Source: Chthonomonas sp. (lineage in GTDB: Bacteria > Armatimonadota > Fimbriimonadia > Fimbriimonadales > Fimbriimonadaceae). Taken from it: DNA of 41,143 nt. Shown here piece by piece: positions 8,182 to 15,365 of this stretch; within the stretch, counting starts at the first letter, position 1; the number at the start of each line of letters is the position of its first letter. The stretch covers positions 1 through 41,143 of the forward strand of contig JAEURP010000016.1 in NCBI GenBank assembly GCA_016788585.1. Reading direction: 5' to 3'. The notes beneath the pieces were generated by a model that was not told the DNA's origin, did no database searches, and worked only from the letters and a program-made list of their open reading frames with translations. Both the position numbers and the translations under genes were made by a program.

Positions 8182-8925
8182 GTGCAACCCCAACGCATTT
8201 GGCCGAAAGTCATCGCCCTTCTCGCCCTGACCGCCATCACCGTTACCGCGCCGCCCGCCAAGGGATTCATGAATCCCGACCTCGCACGCATCCTCTTCTG
8301 GCACCTCCCCTGCGCCCTCCTCAGCACGATTTTCCTCTTCATGGGCGCGTTTTGGGCTTTCAAAACCATCTCGAAGCCAACTCCTGCCAACGATGCCCGC
8401 CTCGCCGCGAGCCTCGACCTCGCCGCCGTCCTCGCCATTCTCACGTTGCTGACCGGAATGGTCTTCAGCAAAGTCCAGTGGGGCGCGTGGTGGAGTTGGG
8501 ATCCGCGCCAGACTTCCTACCTCTTCGTCACCTTAATTCTCCTCGGTGGCATGGCCCTTCGCTCCGGCCTCGATGACGACATCAAGAAAGCCAAGGCAAG
8601 CGCCGGATACGCGCTGGTCATGCTCGTCCCGATCGCGTTTCTCACGTTCGTCTATCCGCGCCTTCCACAGGTGCAAAGCCTGCATCCTAGCGACACCATC
8701 CAACAGGGCTCGCTCGATAGCCCATACCGAATGGGCGTGCTCTTTGGCATGTTCGCCATTGGCTTTGTCTGTATCGCGATTTGGAAGGTCCGAGTTCTTG
8801 CGCGGGCATTGGAACTACAATTAGCGGATGGAGCAATGGCCATGGCAAGCGGTTCTGGCGCTGGTGATTCTGATCGTGGTGGGCGGCCTGGCGGCCCTGT
8901 GGTGGACGACGAAACAGCGTCTTGA
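8182..8925 (+). CDS. ccmC: Haem-handling cytochrome c maturation protein
   Basis: 247 residues, six predicted membrane segments. The tryptophan-rich haem motif WGAWWSWD lies at 100-107 and is followed by PRQTS. Two candidate haem-ligand histidines are in the expected places: H41 (FWHLPCAL) before the motif and H168 (SLHPS) after it. CcmC loads haem onto CcmE at the outer face of the membrane. The start is GTG 8182 behind a TAAACT box. The last 33 residues are low-complexity (Gly, Ala, Asp) because this stretch also encodes ccmD in another frame. Confidence 0.93.
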   Translation: MQPQRIWPKVIALLALTAITVTAPPAKGFMNPDLARILFWHLPCALLSTIFLFMGAFWAFKTISKPTPANDARLAASLDLAAVLAILTLLTGMVFSKVQWGAWWSWDPRQTSYLFVTLILLGGMALRSGLDDDIKKAKASAGYALVMLVPIAFLTFVYPRLPQVQSLHPSDTIQQGSLDSPYRMGVLFGMFAIGFVCIAIWKVRVLARALELQLADGAMAMASGSGAGDSDRGGRPGGPVVDDETAS

Positions 8926-8938
8926 TCGCCTAAAATGA
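8828..8938 (+). CDS. ccmD: CcmD-like single-span membrane peptide
   Basis: 36 residues. A short N-terminus (MEQWPWQ) is followed by one hydrophobic span (AVLALVILIVVGGLAALWW) and a basic tail (TTKQRLDRLK). This is the plan of CcmD, the small subunit that holds CcmE to CcmABC; known CcmDs are somewhat longer (about 45-70). It lies in a second frame over the last 98 bases of ccmC, and its stop overlaps the next gene's start as ATGA (8935-8938). The size, hydrophobicity, position and coupling support it. Sequence identity within so short a family cannot be judged by eye. Confidence 0.7.
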   Translation: MEQWPWQAVLALVILIVVGGLAALWWTTKQRLDRLK

Positions 8939-10326
8939 CGTCCGCCGAGCTCACCGCCCTCCTGCGCGATTGCCCGCTCATCGCGAGCGCCCAAGCCTCC
9001 CCCGGCCCCCTGCAAGACCCCGATACCCTCGTCCGCATTGCCCAAGCCTCGATGCAAGAAGGCGTCAAGGTCATCCGCCTTGAAGGCACAGAAATGGCCG
9101 GCCCGGGTCGAGAGAAAATCCGAACACCGAACACCGAAAACCGAACACCAGTAACCATAGGCCTCATCAAAAAGCACTACCCAGGTACCGACGTGTACAT
9201 CACTCCGACGTCGGTCGAAGTGGATGCTTTGCTCGCCGCTGGCTGCGAGGTCATCGGCCTCGAAGGCAGCTCCCGCCCCCGACACAACGGTGACAAGTTC
9301 GAAGACTTAGTAGCGCGCATCCACGCGGGCGGCGCCATGGTCATGGCCGACTGCGACACGCCCGAGTCGGTGGCGCAATCGGTAGCCGCTGGCGTTGAAC
9401 TTATCGGCACAACCCTCGCCGGCTACACCGAAGCTCGTCCCATGAGCGTCGGCCCGGACTTCGACATGCTCCGCCAAGCCATCGCCCTCGCCCCCGGTCG
9501 CGTGATCGCCGAGGGCCGCTATGCCGAACCTTGGCAAGCCCAAGCCGCTCTCGCGATGGGCGCGATCGGCGTCACTATTGGCGCGGCGCTCAATGACATC
9601 GTGCGTCTGACTCAGAACTTCGTCCGCGCGATGCAGCCCTATCACGGGCCAGTCGGCGCTGTAGATATCGGCGGCACGTGGATACGCTTCGCAGTCTTCC
9701 AAGATGGCGAGCTCACCCATATCATTCGCGAACCCTTGCCCCAAGATCGCCTTGGCTGGATCGCCGCTCGCCTCGCCGAGAGCGGCGTCAAGCGTCTCGG
9801 CATCAGCACCGGCGGCACGGTTCACGACAACGTCGTCACCGAAGCCAGCGACCTCATTCCCGGCTATGTCGGCACCAAATTCGAGTTCCCCGGCGTCGAG
9901 GTCTTCGCGCTTAACGACGGCCTCGCCACCGCCTGGGCGCATGGCCTGCACTATGGCGGCCAGCGTGTCGCCACTCTGGCTATCGGCACCGGTTTAGGAT
10001 TTGGCATCGTGGATCGCGGCCGCCTTTTGATGGGCCGCAATGGCGAGTATCCGAGGCTCAACAACCGCGCCTTCTCCGGCGGCGGGACCCTGGAAGAGGC
10101 GGTGGGTGGCGGATTTCGCGACGACTCCCCCCTAACCCCCCTCACAAGTGCGGGGGGGATTGACGAGGCAGTTCGCCTGATCCAAGAGCTCTACTATCCC
10201 GATGTCATCGTGCGGTGCGGCGGCGTCGGCCTCGCCAACGACATTGCGGGAACCGTTCCCTCTCCCTTCGGCGAGAATGCTGGGCTAATGGGCGCGGCGA
10301 TGCTGGCGAAGTGGCCGATGGCATAA
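8935..10326 (+). CDS. Fusion of ManNAc-6-P epimerase (NanE) and ROK sugar kinase (NanK)
   Basis: 463 residues. Residues 1 to about 235 are a NanE TIM barrel: GVKVIRLEG, GLIKKHY with the catalytic lysine, the YITPT strand, MADCDT, GTTLAGYT, and the end VIAEGRY...GAIGVTIGAAL. Residues 240-463 are a ROK kinase: VDIGGTWIRFAVF phosphate loop, STGG, ALNDGLATAW with the catalytic aspartate, and AIGTGLGFG. Together they would phosphorylate ManNAc and epimerise ManNAc-6-P to GlcNAc-6-P. The usual ROK zinc site (CxCGxxGCxE) is absent. Residues about 59-72 and 397-409 are encoded by dispersed-repeat DNA (9119-9150 and 10124-10162). The start overlaps ccmD. Confidence 0.88.
   Translation: MTSAELTALLRDCPLIASAQASPGPLQDPDTLVRIAQASMQEGVKVIRLEGTEMAGPGREKIRTPNTENRTPVTIGLIKKHYPGTDVYITPTSVEVDALLAAGCEVIGLEGSSRPRHNGDKFEDLVARIHAGGAMVMADCDTPESVAQSVAAGVELIGTTLAGYTEARPMSVGPDFDMLRQAIALAPGRVIAEGRYAEPWQAQAALAMGAIGVTIGAALNDIVRLTQNFVRAMQPYHGPVGAVDIGGTWIRFAVFQDGELTHIIREPLPQDRLGWIAARLAESGVKRLGISTGGTVHDNVVTEASDLIPGYVGTKFEFPGVEVFALNDGLATAWAHGLHYGGQRVATLAIGTGLGFGIVDRGRLLMGRNGEYPRLNNRAFSGGGTLEEAVGGGFRDDSPLTPLTSAGGIDEAVRLIQELYYPDVIVRCGGVGLANDIAGTVPSPFGENAGLMGAAMLAKWPMA
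9119..9150. repeat. CGAACAC-type repeat inside the nanE domain
   Basis: Three CCGAACACC-like units in a row fall within the coding sequence. They give the odd residues IRTPNTENRTP between the second and third strands of the barrel, where NanE proteins normally have a short loop. Confidence 0.65.
10124..10162. repeat. C-run/G-run repeat inside the ROK domain
   Basis: A CCCCCCTAACCCCCCTC run followed by GCGGGGGGGA can pair over about 7 bp. It encodes DSPLTPLTSAGG. Similar C-run/G-run pieces are intergenic at 29890-29935 and 34678-34710. Confidence 0.55.
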
Positions 10327-10327
10327 T
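10322..10327 (+). promoter_or_regulatory. -10 box of the mntA-hepT pair
   Basis: CATAAT ends 6 bases before ATG 10334 and overlaps the end of the preceding gene. This indicates a leaderless transcript. Confidence 0.5.
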
Positions 10328-10333
10328 AAAGTT

Positions 10334-10648
10334 ATGAACCCTCGTGAGGTGCTACGCAATAACCAAGATGCAATATCCGCGCTTTGCGAAAAGTACGGCG
10401 TGGTTCGCTTGCGACTCTTTGGCTCAGCCTTGCGAGATGATTGGGATGAATCCAGTGACTTCGATTTCGTGGCCGAATTCGGATCACCTCCCCCCGGCAT
10501 CAACCTTTTTCGGCAGCAATTTGGCCTCCTAGTTGAGCTCGAGGCATTGCTTTCTCGTCCTGTAGACCTCGTTGACTGGGGCGCGGCAACAAAAGACAGT
10601 TTCAAGAAAGTCGTTAACGATACGGCAGTAGATCTTTATGCGGCCTGA
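10334..10648 (+). CDS. mntA: MntA-type nucleotidyltransferase antitoxin
   Basis: 104 residues. The minimal nucleotidyltransferase motif GSALRDDWDESSDFDF (G30-S31 and D42-x-D44) gives the metal and nucleotide site. In type VII systems the MntA antitoxin adds AMP groups to a tyrosine of its partner HepT and so neutralises it. The partner follows directly with an 11-base overlap (10638-10648). A -10 box lies 6 bases upstream of ATG 10334. The gene order and sizes match the family. Confidence 0.9.
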   Translation: MNPREVLRNNQDAISALCEKYGVVRLRLFGSALRDDWDESSDFDFVAEFGSPPPGINLFRQQFGLLVELEALLSRPVDLVDWGAATKDSFKKVVNDTAVDLYAA

Positions 10649-10958
10649 AACCAAGATCGCTCTGAACGATGCTTTGGCGGCTGCCGAAGAGGTTATCGAG
10701 ATCGGCTCTACAGGCCTTGACGATCGAATCACTGGACTTGCGGTTGAGAGACTGCTCCTCATCGTCGGAGAGGCCATGGTGCGTGTTCGCGATTTAGAAT
10801 CTCAGGTGCTAGACAGCATCCCAGATTGGCAACTTATCGTCGGAATGCGTAACGTCATTGTTCACGGTTACGATCAACTCGACCGGAGGCGCCTTGCTGC
10901 CGCAATCTCTGAAGACTTGCCGATCCTAATCAGCAACTTGAGACAACTCATAGATTGA
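10638..10958 (+). CDS. hepT: HepT-type HEPN toxin (RNase)
   Basis: 106 residues, all-alpha. It has the HEPN motif RNVIVHGY: R71, H76 and Y78, the exact R-x4-H-x-Y pattern of HepT, in which R and H form the RNase site and the tyrosine is the AMPylation target of MntA. An upstream helix carries VGEAMVRVRD. It starts inside mntA. With both active sites intact the module should be functional. Such pairs are mobile and often act in phage defence or plasmid maintenance. Confidence 0.9.
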   Translation: MRPETKIALNDALAAAEEVIEIGSTGLDDRITGLAVERLLLIVGEAMVRVRDLESQVLDSIPDWQLIVGMRNVIVHGYDQLDRRRLAAAISEDLPILISNLRQLID

Positions 10959-10988
10959 TTTATCTACTAAACCCCAACCCCCAAGACG

Positions 10989-11408
10989 ATGGAAAACAAA
11001 ACCCAACCCACGAACGTCGACCCGCGCGAGTTTATCAACAGCATTGAGTCCGAGCAGAAGCGAAAAGACGCCTTCATCCTCCTCGAGATGTTTGAGAAGG
11101 TGACGGGAGAGAAGCCCGTTATGTGGGGGCCGACCATCATTGGCTTCGGCAAGTACCACTACAAGTCCGACCGAAGCCGCTGCGAGGGCGACTGGCCCCT
11201 CACCGGCTTCTCCCCGCGCAAGGCCAACCTCACGCTCTACGTGATATGCGGCGAACCCAACCCCCTCCTCGAAAAGCTCGGCAAGCACAAAACCGGCGTC
11301 TCGTGCCTCTACATCAACAAGCTCGCGGATGTAGATACGGGCCTACTGCCCGAGATCATCAAGCACGCTTGGGATTACGGGAACAAGAACTTCGAAGTGA
11401 TCAAGTAA
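10989..11408 (+). CDS. DUF1801 domain protein
   Basis: 139 residues. The layout agrees with the DUF1801 (YdhG-like) family: VDPREFINSIESEQKRKDAFILLEMFEKVTG, then the conserved PVMWGPTIIGFGKYHY core near residue 43, a GDWPLTGFSPRKANLTLYV strand pair, and a lysine-rich end with the CLYINKLADVD motif. The cellular function of the family is not settled. It has no signal peptide. Its TAA stop (11406-11408) is the first three bases of the repeat TAACGGAGGATAGG. Confidence 0.85.
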   Translation: MENKTQPTNVDPREFINSIESEQKRKDAFILLEMFEKVTGEKPVMWGPTIIGFGKYHYKSDRSRCEGDWPLTGFSPRKANLTLYVICGEPNPLLEKLGKHKTGVSCLYINKLADVDTGLLPEIIKHAWDYGNKNFEVIK

Positions 11409-11456
11409 CGGAGGATAGGCTTCAGCCTGTCAACTGGCGCGGCGGACTTTAGTTTG
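11406..11456 (+). repeat. GGCTTCAGCC hairpin repeat, left copy
   Basis: TAACGGAGGATAGGCTT begins at the stop codon of the DUF1801 gene. It continues through AGCCTGTCAACTGGCG and then GGCGGACTTTAGTTTGCC. The inner parts are short palindromes (AGGCTTCAGCCT). The first 34 bases recur inverted at 14258-14291 with two differences. Confidence 0.8.
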
Positions 11457-11492
11457 CCACCTCGGATTGGTATGTTGAGATATCAAATCAGC

Positions 11493-12329
11493 TCAGAAAC
11501 TGCCATAGGAATCATGCTGAGCAACAAGATTTTGATGCCTTAGCAGCCCTTCAATGTCAGGAAAGAGCGAACGCCAGTCGACACCATCTTCAAGCAACCA
11601 GCAAAGTACCTGCCACTTCAACTTCGAAGGTATCTCAATTTTCACCAAAGGCTCTTTGCCTTGCTGAATCTTGAGACGATCAATAGCTTCATTAGGTCGG
11701 ACCAAGAATCTGTCCCAATGATCCGTGGCGGCATCTCCGATCTTGAAGGTTTGAGCAAAGAGACCGCTTTGCGCCACCAGCCTCTCAGAGCAATATGATC
11801 CCTTGCTGCAGGTTATCTCAAGTTTATGCCCGGGCTTAAGTGCTTGCTCGAACTCAGAACTGGAGATGCCCCATAGCGCAAAGCAATTTGTGGACGCCGA
11901 TCCTGCAAAGTGTGCACTCTCAGCGGCGAAAAACAATGCCACTTGCCATCGACTGGTGAAATCGATCAAGGAAGTGTAAAGTCCATAGTGCTGACCAAAC
12001 GAAAGGAGTTTGTTCATGTGTTCGGGGCTGTTAAGAAGCTCCTCATCACTGAAGTCAAGCGGTATGCCTTTGCTGCTGAGTGCAGTCCTTAGAGCCGGGA
12101 TTAGAGCCAACTCAAGTGATCTCTCACCGATCTTCATGCATCGTACAACCCGGTCGCTTAGCGTTGCAGAACCGTGCCAAGCCAACGACCGTTCGAGGCT
12201 TGACTCAAGTCTCCATAGAGAATCTGCCTGACCACGCCAAATGGTTAATGGGCGGCTGCTTGAAATGTTCTTAACTAGGGCTATGAGCTCTTCTAAACTT
12301 TCGGCTGAAAAAATGGTTGGACATTGCAT
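11493..12329 (-). CDS. FRG-domain protein
   Basis: 278 residues. The features of the FRG domain are clear: IWRGQADSLWRLESSLER near residues 30-47, the core QHYGLYTSLIDFTSRWQVALFFA near 113-135, and RLVAQSGLFAQ near 183-193. FRG is named for its Phe-Arg-Gly signature and is found in phage-related and defence islands; its biochemistry is not settled. The start ATG follows AAGGAAGG. The gene is more A+T-rich than its neighbours and is divergent from a serine protease gene with a 102-base spacer. The pair sits between inverted repeat copies, which suggests acquisition. Confidence 0.88.
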   Translation of the reverse strand: MQCPTIFSAESLEELIALVKNISSSRPLTIWRGQADSLWRLESSLERSLAWHGSATLSDRVVRCMKIGERSLELALIPALRTALSSKGIPLDFSDEELLNSPEHMNKLLSFGQHYGLYTSLIDFTSRWQVALFFAAESAHFAGSASTNCFALWGISSSEFEQALKPGHKLEITCSKGSYCSERLVAQSGLFAQTFKIGDAATDHWDRFLVRPNEAIDRLKIQQGKEPLVKIEIPSKLKWQVLCWLLEDGVDWRSLFPDIEGLLRHQNLVAQHDSYGSF

Positions 12330-12373
12330 AAAACCTTCCTTTTGAAAAAGTGAGCTGGAATACTACTATCTGC

Positions 12374-12402
12374 TTGTTTGTGCAAGTGCAATCATGTATG
12401 AT
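12374..12402 (+). promoter_or_regulatory. Promoter of the serine protease gene
   Basis: TTGTTT (12374-12379), 17 bases, TATGAT (12397-12402), 30 bases upstream of ATG 12432. On the other strand TTGCAC occurs in the same spacer and could serve the FRG gene, but its -10 is poor. Confidence 0.6.
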
Positions 12403-12431
12403 CGGGTCATTGCCATAGAAGGGCCGATGCT

Positions 12432-13871
12432 ATGAAACTGAATCGAATCTACGTCATTTTGGTGTTTTTGATAGCGAGCGTTATCAGTAACGGTCGCTCT
12501 CAAAGTCTCTCACCAGAAGATGTTTACAAGAAGGTGTTACCGTCAGTCATGACTCTTTTGGTTCGCACGGGCGATGGAAGTACAAGTATCGGAACCGGCT
12601 TTTTGGCCATAAAGGATGGCGTTGCAGTAACCGCTTGGCATGTTGTAAAGGGAGCAACTTCAGTTCATGCAAAGTTCTCGAACGGAGAATTGTTCGAATG
12701 TTCGGGCTTGATAGACAAGGACGAAAAGCGTGATGTCGCACTTATTCGAGTGAAAGTGTTCGGACGGCCCTTGCTAGAGGCTACAAAAGCCGACCCTGCC
12801 GTTGGTGCAAAAGCATTCCTAGTGGGTGCTCCGAAAGGGCTCGAGTTCACCTTTACAGATGGCCTAATTAGTCAACTGCGTGATGTTGAAGGAATGAAGC
12901 AGTACCAATTCTCGTGTGACGCTTCCCCCGGAAACAGTGGCGGGCCGCTCCTTAATTCTGAGGGACTGGTTTCTGGGGTTGTGTCGTGGCGCCTTCGCGA
13001 TGGCACAAACCTCAATTTCGCGGTGCCAATCGGTTACGCCTTGGGGCTCGACTCGACCTTACCTACCCAACCTTGGGCTTCCGTAGGGCCTTCAACAGAA
13101 CCACCTCAAAGCAGGGAGGCTGCTACTGTCTCAGACGACGTCATGGATAGAGCCTTCTGCGAGGCGATAGTTTCTCTTGTGGAATTTGCTGTTGCCAGCG
13201 ACTCCATACGAGTTAATGTTGCTCAAAGAAGCAATGGCTACAAGGAAGGATTGCCACCTTATTACTTTGCAGTTTTGGAACGTGGCAAGCGGACTCTGGC
13301 AAAACTAAAGCCAGTTTCAAGCGGTGACTCCAATAGGCAAGAGTTTCACCAATTTCTGGTCAGGGCCCTTGAGACTTGGATAAGCGATTTTCCGCAACTC
13401 GGTGAGGCAATCCGTCTGGCAAGAGTTCATAACGGCTGGACAGCGGAAGCGAACGAAGCGTTGGCAAAGTATGTTGGGGGATTATCCATCTCGCAGGAAA
13501 TGCCTTCTGCCGACGTTCTCAAGAAAGTTTATGCGTCGCCGATTTTGTTAAAGGTGGTTCCTATTGATGCTCAAGTCGGATTCGGCATCGTCAAATCACA
13601 GTCTGGGTTTACTCTTGGCATTAGCTCATTTCCAGAAAATCCAATGGGTGTGATGAATGTTTTGAAAGATAGCTGGGCTTTGCGGCTAGGATTTAGAACA
13701 AATGACGTGATACTAACAGTGGATGGTCAGTCCTTTGAATCCATTGAACAGATCAAAATGCATTTACTACAGAACAAGGGCAAGAAGTTAAAGGCAGTTG
13801 TACGAAGGGAAGGAAACGAAAAGCGAATTGACCTCAACATCCCTGCCGATTTTCCAAACGGCAAGCCCTAG
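12432..13871 (+). CDS. Secreted trypsin-like serine protease with PDZ domain
   Basis: 479 residues. A signal peptide or anchor covers residues 1-24. The protease domain (27-205) has H70 (VTAWHVVKG), D101 (RDVALIRV) and S169 (SPGNSGGPL), so the triad is intact; this is the DegP/HtrA (S1C) type. A middle region (about 215-370) matches no family I recognise. The C-terminal PDZ domain (about 380-475) includes WALRLGFRTNDVILTVDGQ. HtrA proteases usually follow the catalytic domain directly with PDZ, so the 150-residue insert is unusual. Base composition is A+T-rich compared with flanking genes. It is divergent from the FRG gene. Confidence 0.88.
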   Translation: MKLNRIYVILVFLIASVISNGRSQSLSPEDVYKKVLPSVMTLLVRTGDGSTSIGTGFLAIKDGVAVTAWHVVKGATSVHAKFSNGELFECSGLIDKDEKRDVALIRVKVFGRPLLEATKADPAVGAKAFLVGAPKGLEFTFTDGLISQLRDVEGMKQYQFSCDASPGNSGGPLLNSEGLVSGVVSWRLRDGTNLNFAVPIGYALGLDSTLPTQPWASVGPSTEPPQSREAATVSDDVMDRAFCEAIVSLVEFAVASDSIRVNVAQRSNGYKEGLPPYYFAVLERGKRTLAKLKPVSSGDSNRQEFHQFLVRALETWISDFPQLGEAIRLARVHNGWTAEANEALAKYVGGLSISQEMPSADVLKKVYASPILLKVVPIDAQVGFGIVKSQSGFTLGISSFPENPMGVMNVLKDSWALRLGFRTNDVILTVDGQSFESIEQIKMHLLQNKGKKLKAVVRREGNEKRIDLNIPADFPNGKP

Positions 13872-13925
13872 AACGAGAACGATCAAAGGGAGCTTATCCT
13901 CCCAGGCCGCGTCTCCGGTTCCTGC

Positions 13926-14129
13926 CTAAAGCTCTCGGCTCTTGCCATTCGAGTGATCTTCTATGGCCGAACCGAAGAGCTTATCGAGCCGCCCTGAAGC
14001 CGCGTCCTTGTCAATCTGTGCATCCCAGGCTTTGGCATCATGCTCTACAAACCAGTCCCTCAATTCCGCAAACTCGGCGGGAGAGAGCTTGATGATCTGA
14101 GCTTCGATATCCTTGATTGCCTTCGACAT
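13926..14129 (-). CDS. Orphan antitoxin-like protein
   Basis: 67 residues from ATG 14129 (74 if the upstream ATG at 14150 is used). TATATT ends 6 bases before ATG 14129, which favours the shorter form. The sequence (LSPAEFAELRDWFVEHDAKAWDAQIDKDAASGRLDKLF) resembles the small antitoxins normally followed by a RelE/ParE-family toxin. No toxin frame follows between the stop and the protease gene end, so it appears to be a solitary remnant or acts in trans. The family call is by pattern only. Confidence 0.65.
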   Translation of the reverse strand: MSKAIKDIEAQIIKLSPAEFAELRDWFVEHDAKAWDAQIDKDAASGRLDKLFGSAIEDHSNGKSREL

Positions 14130-14135
14130 GATTTC

Positions 14136-14141
14136 AATATA
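14136..14141 (-). promoter_or_regulatory. -10 box of the orphan antitoxin gene
   Basis: TATATT (minus strand) ends 6 bases before ATG 14129. This is leaderless spacing. Confidence 0.4.
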
Positions 14142-14189
14142 CGACGGCAAGTTAGAGGTGTTGGTCGCTCAGTCCCGGGTCTGGATCAC

Positions 14190-14291
14190 GGGGCGGGAAT
14201 GAATTCCTCGCCGAAGGCGGGCTGAAGTCCACCCTCCGGAACAGGCTAAAGCCTATTCGCCAATTGACAGGCTAAAGCCTATCCTCCGTTA
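14190..14291 (-). repeat. GGCTTTAGCC hairpin repeat, right copy
   Basis: Read on the minus strand from the portal stop codon: TAACGGAGGATAGGCTT, AGCCTGTCAATTGGCG, a second AATAGGCTTTAGCCTGTT, then GGAGGGTGGACTTCAGCCCGCC and an inverted GGCGAGGAATTCATTCCCGCC segment. It faces the copy at 11406 and, like it, begins exactly at a TAA stop. Confidence 0.8.
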
Positions 14292-15365
14292 GACGACCCC
14301 ATCCCGAAATGCGCTCAGCGGCGTTGCCTCGAACTCGAACCGAGGCACGTCGCCAGGCCCGAAGTTTAGTTCGATTAAGGGGCGGATGACTTGTTCGGTC
14401 ATCACGACATCCGCTAGCTCGCGGCGGATTGCTTCGATCTGCAACATTAGAACCTGCAAGTGAACCTTGCCCAGCGCAAGTGACCCCACCCGGCGGCCTT
14501 CATCTGTCGTCAGGGTCTGCCCAAGAATCGACCGCGCGATCTCGCGGTTGTGGAACTCGATCGCGTCTTGAAAGGCATTGTTGTCGCTCTCGCGGCCGTG
14601 CAAAGTCGAGACCTCGATCTCGCTCGGAAACACCACGGCCGTGTTCTCGTGCAAGCCGCGCAACGCAGAAAGAACAGAAGCCTGCTCATCCGAAGGCAGC
14701 CCGCGGGCATAGCGGCCCAAGACGGTCGGCGAGGCGAACCGCTCCAAGTGCGCGCGCCAAGCATTCTGCAAAGCCCGCTTCGCCTCATAGTGCCGCCACG
14801 CTGGAATCAAGTCGCTCCGCCCTTTTGGATGCGCGAAAGACGGGCGGTTCATGAACAGCACGAAGCGAGAGCGGGGAAGGGTGATCTCGTCCTCGCCCGG
14901 CACGCGCATGCGCAGCTCGGTGATGCGACCAAAGGCATCCGCCTCAAGTCCAAAGTGCAATGGATTTTTCGGGCTCACGCGCTCCAAAACCAGAGCATCG
15001 CCCGACAGCATATAGTCCAGTTCCAGCACCGACCATCCCCGCGCAAAGGCGTCCATCGCGTCGGCAAGGATCGTGCGCGGATTGCCGTCCATCAGCTCGA
15101 AACACCGCTCGACAAACAGAGCATTCCGCCGCGCCGCCACAGAAGAAGATGAAGGAACGACCTTAAACTCCGCGGCGAGAACGGCCTGCTTTTTGATCGT
15201 CAGCGCGGTCTGCACCATGGCGTCGCGCTCCATCTCGGCGATGTCGGCAAAGCTCGGGCTGGCGGAGCCGCTCGGCAGTTCAAGAGCGCGGCGTTCAAAT
15301 TGGGTCAGGCTAGGGGCGAGAGGTCGAGTAGGTTTGGGTTTGCGATTGAATAGGCTGAGTTTCAT
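14289..15365 (-). CDS. Phage portal protein, DUF935 (Mu gp29-like)
   Basis: 358 residues from ATG 15365. The DUF935 hallmarks are present: a helical N-terminus with GSASPSFADIAEMERDAMVQTALTIKKQAVL, the ARGWSVLELDY strand, SRFVLFMNRPSFAHPKGRSDL, and the C-terminal ARSILGQTLTTDEGRRVGSLALGKVH. Portal proteins form the dodecameric ring through which DNA enters the capsid. Mu gp29 family members are about 400-500 residues, so this one is short. Its start lies inside the terminase gene (56-base overlap). No head, protease or tail gene follows; the next thing is a repeat at its stop codon. Confidence 0.85.
   Translation of the reverse strand: MKLSLFNRKPKPTRPLAPSLTQFERRALELPSGSASPSFADIAEMERDAMVQTALTIKKQAVLAAEFKVVPSSSSVAARRNALFVERCFELMDGNPRTILADAMDAFARGWSVLELDYMLSGDALVLERVSPKNPLHFGLEADAFGRITELRMRVPGEDEITLPRSRFVLFMNRPSFAHPKGRSDLIPAWRHYEAKRALQNAWRAHLERFASPTVLGRYARGLPSDEQASVLSALRGLHENTAVVFPSEIEVSTLHGRESDNNAFQDAIEFHNREIARSILGQTLTTDEGRRVGSLALGKVHLQVLMLQIEAIRRELADVVMTEQVIRPLIELNFGPGDVPRFEFEATPLSAFRDGVV

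Noticed and set aside
9307-9951. 214-codon frame antisense to the NanE-NanK fusion
   Set aside because: Shadow frame; the plus strand has clear NanE and ROK motifs across the same bases.
11406-14291. Insertion sequence or composite transposon
   Set aside because: The inverted repeats are palindromic spacer repeats seen after stop codons; no transposase lies between them and no target duplication was found by eye.
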